Positions 22,751 to 35,900 of a stretch of 64,000 bases of DNA are shown in pieces. The notes under the pieces are model-generated. The model was given only the letters and a program-made list of their open reading frames with translations, made no database searches and was not told where the DNA came from. How positions within the stretch are numbered: the first letter of the stretch is position 1; each line of letters begins with the position of its first letter. Origin of the DNA: Phascolomyces articulosus (taxonomy: Eukaryota > Mucoromycota > Mucoromycetes > Mucorales > Lichtheimiaceae); contig JAIXMP010000034.1 in NCBI GenBank assembly GCA_025677815.1, positions 248,001 to 312,000 of the forward strand, given 5' to 3'. A program made the position numbers and the translations under genes.

Positions 22751-24705
22751 CCGTATCTCTTAAAGTAATAAAAACCATAGCGACCGATGGAAAAGAGGTT
22801 GTTATAAAACAAATGAATTATTGGTGCTATTCAACAATCTGTTTTGGAAACGACATAAATATAGTATACTTAGAATTTACGAAAAAAAAAAGCAGCTATT
22901 TATAACAAGTTAAATAAATGATTCCAAATTTCCATCTGTATCGTCATCTTCACCATATATGCCGATTGCAAGTTAAATATACAATAATGGTGTCAAACCA
23001 TAGGTGCTATTTATGTTCTGAAATGTTGTATTAAAATGCTGTTTGTAAGCGTTGGAAATACGACCAAACTAAATATGATACCGTGAAGTCCATTTATTCA
23101 TAGACGTAAATAATGTTTGTATTATTGAATTCTGGTTTCGATAAAAATGACTATAAAATAGACACCTAAGTATACATGTATCGAAAAAAACGGATATTCG
23201 CTGTTAACATAAGCTGAGGAGCTTGGAACAAGCAGAATATTGACATAGAAAACATTTATCATTGCGCAGACATGAAGGCGGTGGTAGTTGTTGGCAGTTG
23301 TTCAAATTAAGTCATATTATAGGGGGGGATCTCTCGTTGAAATTGGTTAGCATAACAACATGGACATACTATTACCAATATATAAAACATGGTCAAGATA
23401 TTAGTCTCTTTCAACGCTTACACTCTTACCATCGTAATATGCCACTAATAAAACATACTGTACCATGTCATCGCGGAAATGTTGTTGTTTTTTTGTGGTA
23501 ATAAAAAAAATGATCATAATTGCGGTGTTGTTCTTTCTTGGTGATAAGAATGAGCAATCATCGTAGTGCTGTCGCTAGTGATAAAAATTGATATATGGTG
23601 ATTTAAGCCTACTATTGAATAAAGAAGAAACAACCAAAAAGAACTATAATTAAAGTATTGTATCACCAACCCCACTAAGGAACTCCTAAAAATTACATGG
23701 GACGGTTTTGCTTGTTATTAATTCTTTGTAAAGCATCGCGTCTTATATTATCGATGAAAGTTGGATTCAACCTCGTGCACCATCTGAGGGTATTATGGGT
23801 CATGCAGAAATATTTTTCTATGCCAAATAGTAACAAGATTGAGAGAGAATAAGAGAGTAGAAAAAAACAATAAAAAAAATATTTGGGAGAACAATGGCAG
23901 GGACTTCTTGATGTAGAGTTACCGATTTACTTAAAGTATAATGAATAAACTCAATCGCACGCACACAGAACGTTTTTAATTTGGTGGATTAGGGGATACA
24001 AAGAAAAGGAAGACGAGCACAAGTGGGCAACGCCAACAAGAACACTTTATTTCAACAAGGGCGGTCCAAGTAAAATGAAGTTCATTATGTCACATCACTA
24101 ACACTTACATATGAAGTCCAACACCATCACCCCATTCTTTCTTTTCTCTCTCTCCACCACTACCTCCCAAGAGACGAAGTTTAACCTACGGTCCCGGATT
24201 GTGCTAATTTCGAAGTTGAATGATCCCGGGAATATATAAAAGAGGGGATAAAAATAAAAGGAAAAAGATTGCAGTTCATTCAATGAAGCTAGAAATAGCA
24301 GTGTGTCATATTATTTTTCTATGATGTCATAACAACATAATATATAAAATATATAACAATTGTTTTTTCTACGTCCCCCAAGCTATTCCAACTATCAGCT
24401 TCAAAGAATATGATTAAAACATGCATCAAAACGAATTATACGTACTCAAGTTTGGTATATGTACTTTGGGTGAGAAAAAAAGCTTTCCCGAGCAGACGGC
24501 TGTGAAAGTACGTAGTAATAGAAATTTCAACATGAAAAGAGTTCTGGTATTTTTTAGTAAAGATAAGACGAACTTAATAGTAACACAAGATTGTTCTCAC
24601 ACTCAACTAATATAAATAGTCGAAATTTCTGTAACAAACATTAAAAAGCCTTGTTATTGTCCTTTCTCTTCTTAACTTTTTTTTTCACTTTATATTCATA
24701 TAATA
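22751..24705. other. intergenic with promoter of inositol oxygenase B
   Basis: About 2 kb of AT-rich spacer. A TATAAAAG motif occurs near 24235 and a second TATA box at 24611 just before inositol oxygenase B. The frames of 61-79 codons here show no protein character. Confidence 0.4.
24611..24619 (+). promoter_or_regulatory. TATA box of inositol oxygenase B
   Basis: TATAAATAG, a close match to the eukaryotic consensus, lies 95 bp before the ATG at 24706, matching the spacing in copy A. Confidence 0.5.
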
Positions 24706-25682
24706 ATGGTAGATGCCGTTACTTTAAGTTCTGCTGTGTATGATACAAAGCAATGGGAAGATTTCCTCAAAACAAGATATGGGCCTTACAAATCATCCAA
24801 AGAAACGAAGCATTTTTATGAAGATATCAAGGCCGAAAAGACGCATCCAACAGTTGTTGCATTCCTCCAAGAAAATCACGAGAAACAAACGTATGATTAT
24901 GTACAAGGCATGAAGGAGAAATACGGCAAGCTTGATCAAGGAGAATTTAGTATCTGGGAAATGTTGATGCGATTGGATGAAATCAAAGTCAATAGTCGAG
25001 GAGGCGATGTGCAACTACAACAAAAAGAGCATGCATTTCAAATGGCTGAATCCATGCGTCGTGAAGGACAGCCCCGTTGGTTGATTATGACGGCTCTGAT
25101 TCATGATCTTGGAAAATATTTATATCTCCTTGGTGAAAAACAATGGACGGTACGCACCCTTTCTTTTTTTTTTACACAGAAAAAAAATGCGTCGCACCAT
25201 CCTAAAAAAAAACGTGGAGTAATAATCAAACTTTATTTATTTAGGTTGTGGGTGAGATTTTCCCAGTAGGATGTCAATTCTCAAAAGAAATTGCTTATCC
25301 ACATTTCTTTGACAACAATCCAGATTCCAAGAATGAAAAGTTTAATACAAAACTTGGCATTTATAAACCTCACTGTGGTTTGGAGAACGTTTCTTTTAGT
25401 TTTGGTCATGATGAATACATGTACATGGTATGTAAGAATCTTGGTCTTCCCAAGGAAACACTCTATATCCTTCGTTACCACTCTTTCTATTCTTGTCTTT
25501 TGGAAGGCGATTACACTTATCTTTTGAATGACAATGATATTGAAATGATGAAATGGGTCAAGGTATTCCTTCAATATGATCTCTTTTCATTTACTGAACC
25601 TCTTCCTGTGAATCTTGATGAACTCAAACCTTTTTACGATGAGCTTATTGCCGAATATTTCCCAGAAAAAATACGTTGGTAA
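24706..25682 (+). CDS. miox: inositol oxygenase, copy B
   Basis: Second myo-inositol oxygenase (myo-inositol to D-glucuronate). Exons 24706-25149 and 25245-25682 give 293 residues. Predicted iron ligands are His109 (KEHAFQMAESMRR), His133-Asp134 (LIHDLGK), His203 (FGHDEY), His227 (RYHSFYSC) and Asp260 (FLQYDLFS). The protein is very similar to copy A across its length, except for the N-terminal ten residues and a few insertions near residue 98; both end in EYFPEKIRW. The intron position and phase are identical to copy A. AATAAA at 25778-25783 is a candidate polyadenylation signal. It heads the intact module with the flavin monooxygenase at 28273. Confidence 0.96.
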
Positions 25683-25777
25683 TTTTTACCCCAGCTATCC
25701 ACACTACCTTGTAATTTTATCATTTCTACTCCATCTGTATCTTAGTTTAAATTGTCAATATATTTCTTTTATCATTG

Positions 25778-25783
25778 AATAAA
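25778..25783 (+). terminator. candidate polyadenylation signal of inositol oxygenase B
   Basis: AATAAA 96 bp after the stop codon, at nearly the same distance as in copy A (102 bp). Confidence 0.4.
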
Positions 25784-25880
25784 TCACTTTTTATTTTTAA
25801 TTATAAATTGAACATCGAATTATTCAAGACATATCAATTCCATGAGTCTATTTAGTAATTATGCATTTATAGAACTAGTA

Positions 25881-25904
25881 TTTGAAATTTGAAATTTGAA
25901 ATTT
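25881..25904. repeat. short tandem repeat, TTTGAAA x3
   Basis: Three perfect copies of the 7-mer TTTGAAA followed by TTT, in the 3' flank of inositol oxygenase B. Probably ordinary AT-rich slippage. Confidence 0.6.
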
Positions 25905-28086
25905 TATTTTCTACAATATGATTTCCGTCCGAAGAAGAATTACTTGAAGCCAAATTAAATAATGACAAGTAAATTTAAGGTTACTCTTCAACGAAAATCG
26001 ATAGTTTCAATATGTATATATAAGTACTAGGCAATTATTATGTCCTTATCGTATAATAGTTTATTTATAAATGAACACAAGATAAAGTTACATAATTGCT
26101 TTTGTATGGATGTGTCCTTTCTTCATTTGTAAATGTTCACTACAACATGTTTTCTTTTTTGTTTAAAACCAATACACGACTACGATCTGTAACAAATAGT
26201 GCGGATATAGTTTTTCCCTGAGTTTCATGTGAGGTATGTACATCTATGGAGATTTATTTTGTGGGGTCATATTTACAAAGTAAAAGTGTGAGAGAAAGAA
26301 AGTTCATAAGTGACTTGGAAATCATTTATTAAGATTATCAATTGTTGCGATGCAAAATGATCTGAAATTTATTTCCATTCTGGTAAAAATTGCGGTAATT
26401 CCAAAAGAATAGGATAGAAATTTACATTATTTAGATTAGGTTTACTGACTTTCCATCCAATCGCAGACATCACAAGATGATTTGTGAGTCTGTTTATTAT
26501 TATTTTTTATATCAATGTGCAACCAGAATTATCATCTAGGATTGTATAACTATTTTTGGGGTGTGAAGTTTTCTATCTATTCATATGATGTGTTTATTGT
26601 TGTTGCTATTCTTCACCATATCATCATTTAACATTAGTTCTTGTTATCATTTGTTCCTTAATTTGACTATAATATGGACAGGGGAACTGTATCGGTAATA
26701 ATTATAACAGAGCTAAGAATAAATAATCTTATACGAAATTCTGGTAGATGGGAAGAAGAGGTTTGAAGATGCACAATTACAATAAAACGATCATACTACT
26801 TTAATTATCATAAGCACTATCGACATACTTTTACTTTTTCTATGATACAGGTTATTTCATGTTTTTAAAGTCTGGAATATTGTTGCTATTTTTTCATTTC
26901 AAACGATATATACTTTCGTTCTTACTTATTCACTGCTCTTAGTCTCGCTGGGATTGCATGTTACATTTTATTGTTGCATGCCAAAAAAAAAAAAAAAGAT
27001 CCAGATATTTGATATATAATTAGTAACGGACGAACGGACTTCATAAAGCTTAAAAACCAAACAGCAAGTTTTTGAGAAGTACGTGTTGTTCATTTTTATT
27101 ATGTATTATACGTGAAAAAAAGATAGAGAAATGCAATAACTCTGGACCATAGTTTACAAGAATTCCAATATCTCACCTGATAAGTATATATCAGTTTACC
27201 AAAAAAAAATGTGGGAGTGAATTCCTGATATTTTAATATGTGTGCCACTGTGAATTCATGATTAGTTAAGTGAAAATAACATAACCGAGTTTCGGAATTC
27301 TTTTCGGTGGGAATCTTTCACTCATAATTGATGAACTGAAACTCTTCTTTTTGTTCACTGCACCAAAAAAAAAAAATCAGTACTTTTTTTTTATCATTCA
27401 ACTCAGGGAAATATGCATTATCTTGTTACACATGTTACATGTTCAAGTGACACCGATTTCCACGATTCCGCACAAAACGGACGAATCATTGGTATCTAGT
27501 AACTCTATTCATGCCAGTTATCAGTTCACTTATTCAGTTGATAGGTATAATATGTAGGGCCACTGTTTGAGTAGTGGAATGGAAAGATACCATTATAGAC
27601 AAAACTAGATAGAGAAAGGAGACATCTGCTATAGATAATTCATTATTTACTTTGGTAAAACAAAATAGCATTATGGCTTATTCATGTTGTATAGAGGCGC
27701 GTACTGCATTATTCTAACAGGTATAAATAATAAATATTACCTCCTTGGTAATTAATATAAAAAAATATCAAGAAAACAGACTAAAAACCAAGTCTACGTG
27801 CTATGGGAGTGGCATTGTCCACATGTGTGGAAACACTATTGTACACCAATCAAAAGAACAATCCCAACTTTATCGACCCAAACTGGTGATGAAAATACCG
27901 ACAAGGTTTTCAACGCTTTTTAAAAAAGAGTTATATTAGAACTTAGAAAAGTAATTAACAAAACAAAAATCATCTAAAAAAGGATCGGGCCCTAACTATA
28001 AATAATGCCATGGGGCAAAAGTGAAAAGTTAAAGTGGGGAAAGAAATCACGCTGTTGTAAATTTAAACTGAAACTTTCAATTCAAG

Positions 28087-28096
28087 TATAAATAAG
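28087..28096 (+). promoter_or_regulatory. TATA box candidate of monooxygenase B
   Basis: TATAAATAAG lies 186 bp before the ATG at 28273, further than in the oxygenase genes but compatible with a longer leader. Confidence 0.35.
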
Positions 28097-28272
28097 CTTG
28101 ATTGAAATTCCAAAACAAACTTTCATTACTTTATAGTTTATTTTTCTTCATTCATATTTATATTTCTAGCACTTTTAACTAAAAGCTTCCATATTTTCGG
28201 TTTCTTTATATATATATATTTATTCTATTTATTTACATAGCGTTTTTTTAATATACATATACATTTATTATC

Positions 28273-30286
28273 ATGTCGTTTACAAAGAACCCTTCTATTG
28301 CTGTCATCGGTGGAGGGTAAGTAGTTACATACTTATTATTGTTGCCCATATACTTTATTCATTCATTATATCTTGGTAATATATTCCTAATACTTGAACT
28401 ATATATTTCTCTGTTAGATTTGCTGGCATCTACGCTGCTATCAAAATCAAGAAAGAACTTGGCATTGATGCTACTATTTTCGAAGCCTCTACAGACATCG
28501 GTGGTGCTTGGTATGCCAATTCATACCCTAACTGTGGATGTGACATTCCTTCCCACCTTTACTCATTGAGTTCCGATCCTAATCCCGGTACGTATATAGC
28601 AGTATATGATTTTCAATTTCTCGTATTATATATTCATGCATATCTTTTTTAATAATAGAATGGAGTCAATTATATGCTACTCGTGACGAAATCCATCAAT
28701 ATATCCAAGATGTGGCCAATAAACGCAATCTATACAGCCAAACACGTTTGGAGACTAAAGTCACTAAATCCCAATGGTTGGAAGAATCTCGCAAATGGAA
28801 ATTAGATCTACTTGACTGCAGTTCAAATTACAATGAACTTGATAGCCAGTATTTCGATTTCGTGTATGTATTCAAATTCCATTTCTATCATATCGATTTG
28901 ATTTAAAAAAAATATTTTCTAATATCAAATTATATATATAATAGTTTCCTTACTGTTGGTGCTATTCGAGTTCCTTTGGTTCCTGAACAATTTAAACATT
29001 TTTCTGGAACTGTTGTACATACTGCTTTTTGGGATCCTTCGATTAATTTTACAAATAAAAAAGTGGCCATTATTGGGAATGGTGCTAGTGCCATTCAAGT
29101 CGTCCCTGCTGTTCAAAAATGGGCTTCTCAGCTCTATAGCTATCAACGATCCGTCACATGGTGTACAAAACGTCACCAATACAGTTATTCTGCATTGATG
29201 AAGTTTATTTTTAGATGGGTGCCATTCGTTGCTCTTCTTTATCGTTTATTTCTTTTCTTGGAGGTAATATATAATGTAATTCTCTTCCATAGCAACAGAG
29301 CATACACATTTAAACTAAGATTTCGATTCTCTCTCTCTTTTTTTTTTCATAGGCCGAAGCCGGTTTCCTTAATTCATATAAAAATTACAAGAGCTTTGGT
29401 GCTAGACGTTATAGAAAGAAACTGGAAGATGAAATGCGTGAACGTATCTTAAAGGAAGGTAGACCTGACTTGGTTCCTGTCTTGATTCCTGATTTTGCCC
29501 CTGGTTGTAAACGACTTGGTATTTCTGACAACTACCTTGAGGCTTTATGTCAAAAGAATGTGGTTGTTCAAACCAATCGAATCAAGAAAGTCAACGGCCG
29601 AACCATTGCAACGGAAGATGGTGATGAACAAGATTTTGATATTTTAATCCTCGCCACTGGGTTTAATGTCGCTGGCTTTTTGGGCCATTTGGAAGGTAGA
29701 GCATCAAAATAATATATTAGAATAAAAAAACAGGCTAAATGTTCACACTGCATTATTTTTTCCATCTTTTAGTTGTTGGTAAGCCAGACGTTCCTTTGAA
29801 CAAATCGTGGAAAAGTGAATTCCCTGGTCTCTACAAATCTACCATGATGAGTGGATATCCAAACATTTTCATGATACTTGGCCCTTCTAGTTATCCTGGT
29901 ACTAATTCCGCACTTTACATGGGGGAAGCGTAAGTTATTTTTTAAACATCATATTATAGTAAACATAAATTCTATAACCGAACCATCAATAACTAATAAT
30001 AATATTTCATATATATAATAGTCAAATTGATTATTCCGTTTCATTGATCAAAAAGATGCGCAAGGATAAAGTGACCGCAGTTGAACCATTGAAAGAAGCA
30101 CAAGAAGCCTGTGTTGAAAAACTCAAAGATGGTTTTGAAAATACTGTCTGGAAGGGCGGTTGTACCTCTTGGTATCAAAACGCACAAGGTCATATCACTA
30201 CTTTCTGGAATAGTACTTGTCTTCAATTCCGTTGGATGTTGTCTCCTCCAAGCAACTATGAAGATTTCCTCATTTACAGAAAATAA
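28273..30286 (+). CDS. flavin-containing monooxygenase, Baeyer-Villiger type, copy B
   Basis: NADPH- and FAD-dependent class B monooxygenase. Seven exons: 28273-28316, 28418-28587, 28659-28863, 28945-29263, 29353-29695, 29773-29929, 30022-30286, totalling 500 residues. Visible motifs are the FAD-binding IAVIGGGFAG near the N-terminus (split by intron 1), GGAWYANSYPNCGCD, the Baeyer-Villiger fingerprint FxGxxxHxxxW(D) as FSGTVVHTAFWD (Phe159, Gly161, His165, Trp169), the NADPH-binding GNGASA near residue 184, and the ATGFNVAG block. The fingerprint favours ketone-to-ester chemistry over N- or S-oxidation, but the substrate is unknown. A hydrophobic stretch around residues 225-245 (WVPFVALLYRLFLFLE) may bind membrane. 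It forms a same-strand pair with inositol oxygenase B. Copy A (16988) is frameshifted, so this is the apparently functional copy. Confidence 0.92.
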
Positions 30287-30798
30287 AAAAAAAGCCTCTT
30301 TACCCCTCCCTCACCATCCCAAACAACTTTCTTACTCTTTTTCTTGATTGTATAAACACAACTCATTGCCGGATATGTACTCCTCTTTCTCTCTTTATAC
30401 TCTATCCATCCTCTTCAGTTTGTAAGAGATCTATACATAACACCACATACGTACATACACATACATTTAATCCCTTTTTCATTTTTTTTTTGTAAATTGT
30501 AAAATAAAATTGGGATTCGAATTATCAACATATTTATACGTGAAAGAGTTTCAAATAATTTTGCAAGTGAGAATTCTGATGAATGATAAAACCTTGTGCG
30601 TTTTGTATTTCAAAGGGGACATTATCTTTGTACAAAGAAAGGCCTGAAAAGCGTGCGATTATATTCTTACGAATAGATGAAATTCTCACACTGCACATAA
30701 AATAAAATGGGTAATACATGTACAATTTCATGATTGATATCCTATACACATAAAAAATACAAACAGAGATTGTAATAATGCTACAAGCTTTTTTCTTT
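30287..30798. other. convergent 3' intergenic region
   Basis: Spacer between the 3' ends of monooxygenase B (plus) and the RFC gene (minus). It contains AATAAA-like motifs (near 30503) and no supported gene. Confidence 0.45.
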
Positions 30799-32591
30799 TT
30801 ATTCAGCAAGAATCGATGATATGCCCAGCATGAGATTTAAGATTTGTAAATGATCGTCTGCACCATGAACAAGACAAATATCCGCCTGGCCAAGTAATTG
30901 TGAAATCTTTGATTTTTGTACTGTCGTAATACCTTCATTTCGCATCACAGCATCGTGAATCTAATATTAGGGTTTGATATTTAGATTTATCCATGTTAGA
31001 ACAAAATGATCGCATATTCTCTAATACCTATTATTTTTTTTTCCTTACCTGCAAAACAATGGTTTCACCGGCATAACCTGCATTCATGATGTTTTGAATA
31101 GCTTCATTAATCTCGGTGAAGTTATTGGATTGCCATGCTTTTACAACAATATCAAATGCTTCTTCAGGAATCACCTATGAAATTCCAAAAAAAAAAGTTA
31201 GTCTATCTGCATTCATTGTGTCCCAAGGAAAGTATCTCATCACCAAAAGAAAAAAAAACTTGTTCTTACTCCTGCTAATTCTTTAATCGTGCTATCCTTG
31301 ATAGGTCCATTTCGATGAAGAGAGGATGCACTTTGTAAAAATGTAATGGCTTTTCGCAAATCACCATTGGATGTTTTAATCAATGCATCCATTGTCTAAT
31401 AATAATAAAAATAGAGTATCATTCATCAATCATCTCGTACGTGTTATTCCATATGGCATACCATCTTTTTTTTATCCGAAGAAAACAGGCCAGTCCCAAT
31501 CCAAAATTCTGACGACCACTTACACCATGAGCAAGTTCCACATTTTCTTCAGTGCAAATATATTTTAAACGGTTTGTTAAATCATCCATGGGTAATGACT
31601 TGAATCGGAACTTTGCACAACGCGATGTAATAGGTTCAATGATTCTATCATAAATATAAACATAGGAGTTACAAATAGTACTAATAAACACATACAATGA
31701 GGTAAAGTGTGTATTTACGTACCGACTAACATAATTGCAAATAATACAAAATCGAGTTGTTTTTGAATAAGTTTCCATAGTGCGCCGAAGGGCCGATTGA
31801 GCATCTTTTGTCATTGCATCTGCTTCATCGAGAATAACAATTTTATAAGGTGGAGATGGATATCCGTTTGCTACTTTGTTTACTGTTGTTCGTGAAAAGT
31901 TTTTTACTTTTTCTCGGACGACTTGAATACCGCGTTCGTCAGAAGCATTCAATTCTAATACACGTGATGATATAAGGGTAGGTCTATATTTGAGGTATTA
32001 TACATTAGTATTTTCATTCATATACTCCTTCATCCATCATTTTATCTCTTCTAGCTCAAATCCGCAGCCATTTTTTTTTTACCCATAAAGCTCGCGTGCT
32101 AGAGCCAATATAGCTGATGTTTTACCTATATAGTGGTAAATAAGATAGCATTAATATCAATAACAATTAAGAATAAGAATTATCTGGCAGCAACTTACCG
32201 GTACCAGGTGGACCATAGAAGAGTAAATGAGGAAGCTATTTTTATATATAAAGAGAAGAGTCAACCATGGATCATTTTCAAAACGGAAAGGAAAAATAGT
32301 TCGATTGAGCATGGACTCACACCTACAAAAACTTACATTTTCTGATTGGAGTGATTTTCGTAAGACATTGACTACTTGTTCCTGTGAAGCAATATCATCC
32401 ATGGATTTAGGTCGACTAGTGAAATAAAAAAATATATAGTTGGTCTATTTGTTTTCGTCCATGTAATAGTACAAGGAAGAAAAAGCACACACATACTATT
32501 TCTCTACCCAAGGTTTTATTTCTTCGACTTGTTCTTTGGCATTGTTAGAAGGACGATTACTCGATGATCGCGCTTGAAAAAAATTATTCAT
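30799..32591 (-). CDS. RFC2: replication factor C small subunit (yeast Rfc2 / human RFC4 type)
   Basis: Subunit of the clamp loader that opens and loads PCNA in DNA replication and repair. Nine exons on the minus strand: 32591-32497, 32415-32337, 32235-32199, 32125-32083, 31983-31723, 31644-31524, 31395-31270, 31174-31049, 30960-30799; 349 residues, the usual size. Motifs in order: KPWVEKYRPKSMDD, the P-loop GPPGTGKTS (interrupted by an intron within the codon before KT), [19 protein letters not shown], Walker [27 protein letters not shown] and the arginine-finger SRCAKFRF. The ICNYVSRIIEP text identifies the Rfc2/RFC4 branch rather than the Rfc4/RFC2 or Rfc3/RFC5 branches. Two exons are very short (37 and 43 nt). 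Expected in the nucleus as part of the RFC and RFC-like complexes. Confidence 0.95.
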
Positions 32592-32912
32592 GATATATAT
32601 TTGAAGAAGGAGAAAAAGTTTCGTGTAAGTAAAACACGCTGCAAGAAACGCGTCTTTTTTCACCTATCTTAAATCTGAGTTTTTTAGGGGGTCAGTCGTA
32701 TTAAATCAACTTAAGGAACAAATGAAGGACAGCAAGTGATGTTATTGTTTATTGAATCATTTCTTTTTTTTTTTTTTTTTTTTGGAGATTGGGAAAAAAA
32801 AAAAGAACAAGAAAAAAAAACACGCAAAGAAATGGATGCTATTAGATATATACAAAATGTATCATGAAAAAGAAAAAGAAAGCTTTTTTAAGGATCACCT
32901 CATATTGTTCAA
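32592..32912. other. spacer between two minus-strand genes
   Basis: Contains a T run of about 20 near 32762-32781 and A-rich runs. It should hold the promoter of RFC2 and the 3' end of the HSF-type gene. No gene seen. Confidence 0.4.
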
Positions 32913-35900
32913 TCACAAAGATGGATCTGTAGGAGGATAATTGGATAGTGGTGGTGGATTGTTATTATTTATAGTTGAACTATTTTCATCTTGTTGTTGT
33001 TGAGTGTTGTACGGAGTGCCATTAATAAAAGGAATGATCAATGGATTCACTGTAGAAGTTGGAAATGGTTGAGGTATTCCAGGTGGCGGTGGTTGCGGGA
33101 CAGTTGTTGTAGATGTAGGGAGGTTGGTTGCAGTAGTATTACTAGGAATTTGTTGTGAAGTTGCTGTTGATGATAAAGGCGTAATTGGTTGTTGAATAGG
33201 TACGGCTACAGGAATAGGTACAGGGATGGGTATAAATTGCTGCGGTTGACCTGGGTTGTTGGTCGACGGGAATTGGCTTGGTTGCTGAGGTAATCCTATG
33301 CCTTGGTAGAATGCTTGAAACATTTGTGGATTAATCAAACCTGGAGGTAACAGGGGTGTTGGTGGGATAATACCTGCTGTAATAGAATCATTATTATTTG
33401 TGCAACTAGTAATATTTTGAGGCTCAATTCTTGCAGAACGTCCATTATCATTATCCATAACATCAATATATGTACTACCACTATCGTTATTATTACCAGG
33501 GGCAGCAGCAGCAGCATCATTAATGTTGGTCGTAGCGGAAACGGAAGTGGAAGTGGCAGCAGCATCGGCAGCAGCAATGGATGAAGAACCCTGTTGTTGT
33601 GGAGTACCAGAACAACCACACATAGGAGAAGCAGAAGGGTGAGTATTGTTATAATTATTACTGTTATTATTAATACTATAGGCAGCACCAAATGCTTGTA
33701 ATAAGGTGGTTATCAGCGGACTTACACCAGTATTAAGTAAAGGTTGATAAAGAGGGATAGATGCTTGAGATACTCCGGTGACAGGTGTCGTTCCTACCTG
33801 GGGAAAAGCGGTGGTGGTTGCGGCAGCAGATATATCTGTCGATGTAGGCGGTAATAATGGCGCTGATGGTAGCTGGGGTTGTGTTAATGTTGATGACAAA
33901 GGAATGTCAGGTTGTGGTGGTATACCACTATCTGTTGGAATGGGTGTCGTTGTTGTTCCAACTGGTACTGCCTGACTAGCATCAGCCATCAAAGGTGCAG
34001 ACGATATATTCAGTCCCATATCTCCTCCTTGTTGCTGCTGTTGAGGATCTCCCGCAATAGAAGGTGGTGTAGGTGTGGCTACGGAGGATGCTACGCCCTT
34101 ACCTTTGGATGCTTGAGAAGCATCATACCTATTTCTGATGTGAGATCCACCTGCAAGTTGATACAACTGAATTATATCATTCCGTGTTGCATTCGCCATC
34201 ATATCTGTATGCCCACCCGTAAAAACATTTTGTGCATCCAATCCAGCAAAATCTTGCTCGCTAAACTGTGTTGGGTCTAATCCAATCGTAGCCGCTAATG
34301 ATTCAATATCAAGCTGCAAACCATCAATATCATTCGAAATCGATTCAGCAGACCGTGTGGCATTATCCAATGTTTGCTTCAACGTTTCAATATCGCGATG
34401 ATCCATCATTGGATGTCGTTGCTGTTGTTCTTTTTGTTGACCTGTTGTAGTATTTCTACCTGTTGGGTGTGTAGAAGAATCTTGATTTGTCGAAGAAGAA
34501 GAGGAAGAAAAAGACGGATCGGTCGCTGAACCTGTTGTTCCCAGATCAGATTGAGCAATTGAGTATGTCAATCTCAAAATATCAGAAATGCTCTGTGCTA
34601 AACGTGTACTACCATTGTTCTGACTGTTGTTCTTAGGCATACACCTACCCATACTATTTAATTTTTTTTCTTCTTCTCTCTCTCCTACTCCTTCCGTATG
34701 ACTCGTACTAGGGGGATCATTTGTTGTTAATGTCGAAGGATGACCTTCTACCATCGTGCTCATACCCACTAAATTTGCTGCTTGTTTGATTAGCGCAGTC
34801 GGTATAATATCTTCCAGAGAATGTCCTGCTTAAAGGGTTGCCATATAAAATAAAATAGAGGGCAGTGTGATATAGAGTTTGGATCCGACAAGATGTCGGT
34901 TGATCAACGCACGTTCTGAAGAGATTTTATTTCAACTCTTCTTCATAGTTGATCGACTAATAGTAAAAACCCTTGAATTTTTTTCTCTCACTCATTCCCC
35001 TCACATTTTTGCAAAAAATAACGGCTTACCTCTCGCTTGCTTTGCCAAATTTCTTCTTTCCTTGTCAAGTAAACTGATATATTCGTTATGCTTTCCCAGC
35101 ATAAAAGGACCATTCATTTGAGCTGTGGTGGCGGCTAACAAATTATACTCGCTTGAAAAGACAGCCGTCAAAAACTGGAGTATTTTTTCAATGACTTCCT
35201 GATGCCGTTGATGTTTTTCTCGTGCAGCAAGCGACTCTTGCCAATGAATTGAATTATCCTCTTGTAACGCATGTAAATCCTGTGTAATCGACTGTTGATG
35301 CGTTCGAATGGATGTGATTTGTTTCACCAAAGAAGCCAAAGTAATTGTATCAGCATGATCATCATTGGTATTTTTGTCTTTGCGTTTGCGCGTCACCAAC
35401 ATTAATAAATCAGGTCGACCTCTTCGGAAATTGGCATGGTTGAACTCCCATATTTCACGTTCAGTTTCTGGAAATAACACGCCTTGCTGAACAGCGGGAA
35501 TCTTGTGAAAATCATACATGTTGAGTTGTCGAACAAAAGATGCAAATGTATTGTGTTTGTAAAAACGTGGTAAAATGGTTTTGGCAAATTGTTCATGGCG
35601 TTCAACTATTATTTTTTTCGTCGTGATCATATTATAATCCAACCCAGTTATCGTTTATTTAAGCTCGCGTTAATAAGATTTATGCTTAACTTTTAAAACC
35701 CCACCACACCCACCTCCTCGTTGATTCATCCGAGCGCCACACACAAACACACACACATATACGCATGTCTCTTTTTTTTATACATCCAGGTGAAGAGTTG
35801 ATTTCGTCCTACCAATAAATGAGGCACCATCGGAGGACCAGCGAATAAGACTATCTGTTGCTGAATCATCTACCATACTAAAAAAACACGTATATAAAAA

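Larger units (their letters stand above)
25683..28272. other. intergenic, no gene seen
   Basis: About 2.6 kb of AT-rich spacer between inositol oxygenase B and monooxygenase B. It holds a small tandem repeat of TTTGAAA (three copies, 25881-25901) and a TATA box at 28087. No supported coding sequence. Confidence 0.45.

Noticed and set aside
33335..34280. Secondary frames of 118-122 codons on either strand
   Set aside because: They lie inside the long low-complexity last exon of the HSF-type gene and have no independent support.
35606..35642. Upstream extension of the HSF exon beginning MDYNM
   Set aside because: This is intron sequence: joining exon 2 directly to 35605 rebuilds the continuous DNA-binding domain FIVERHEQF.
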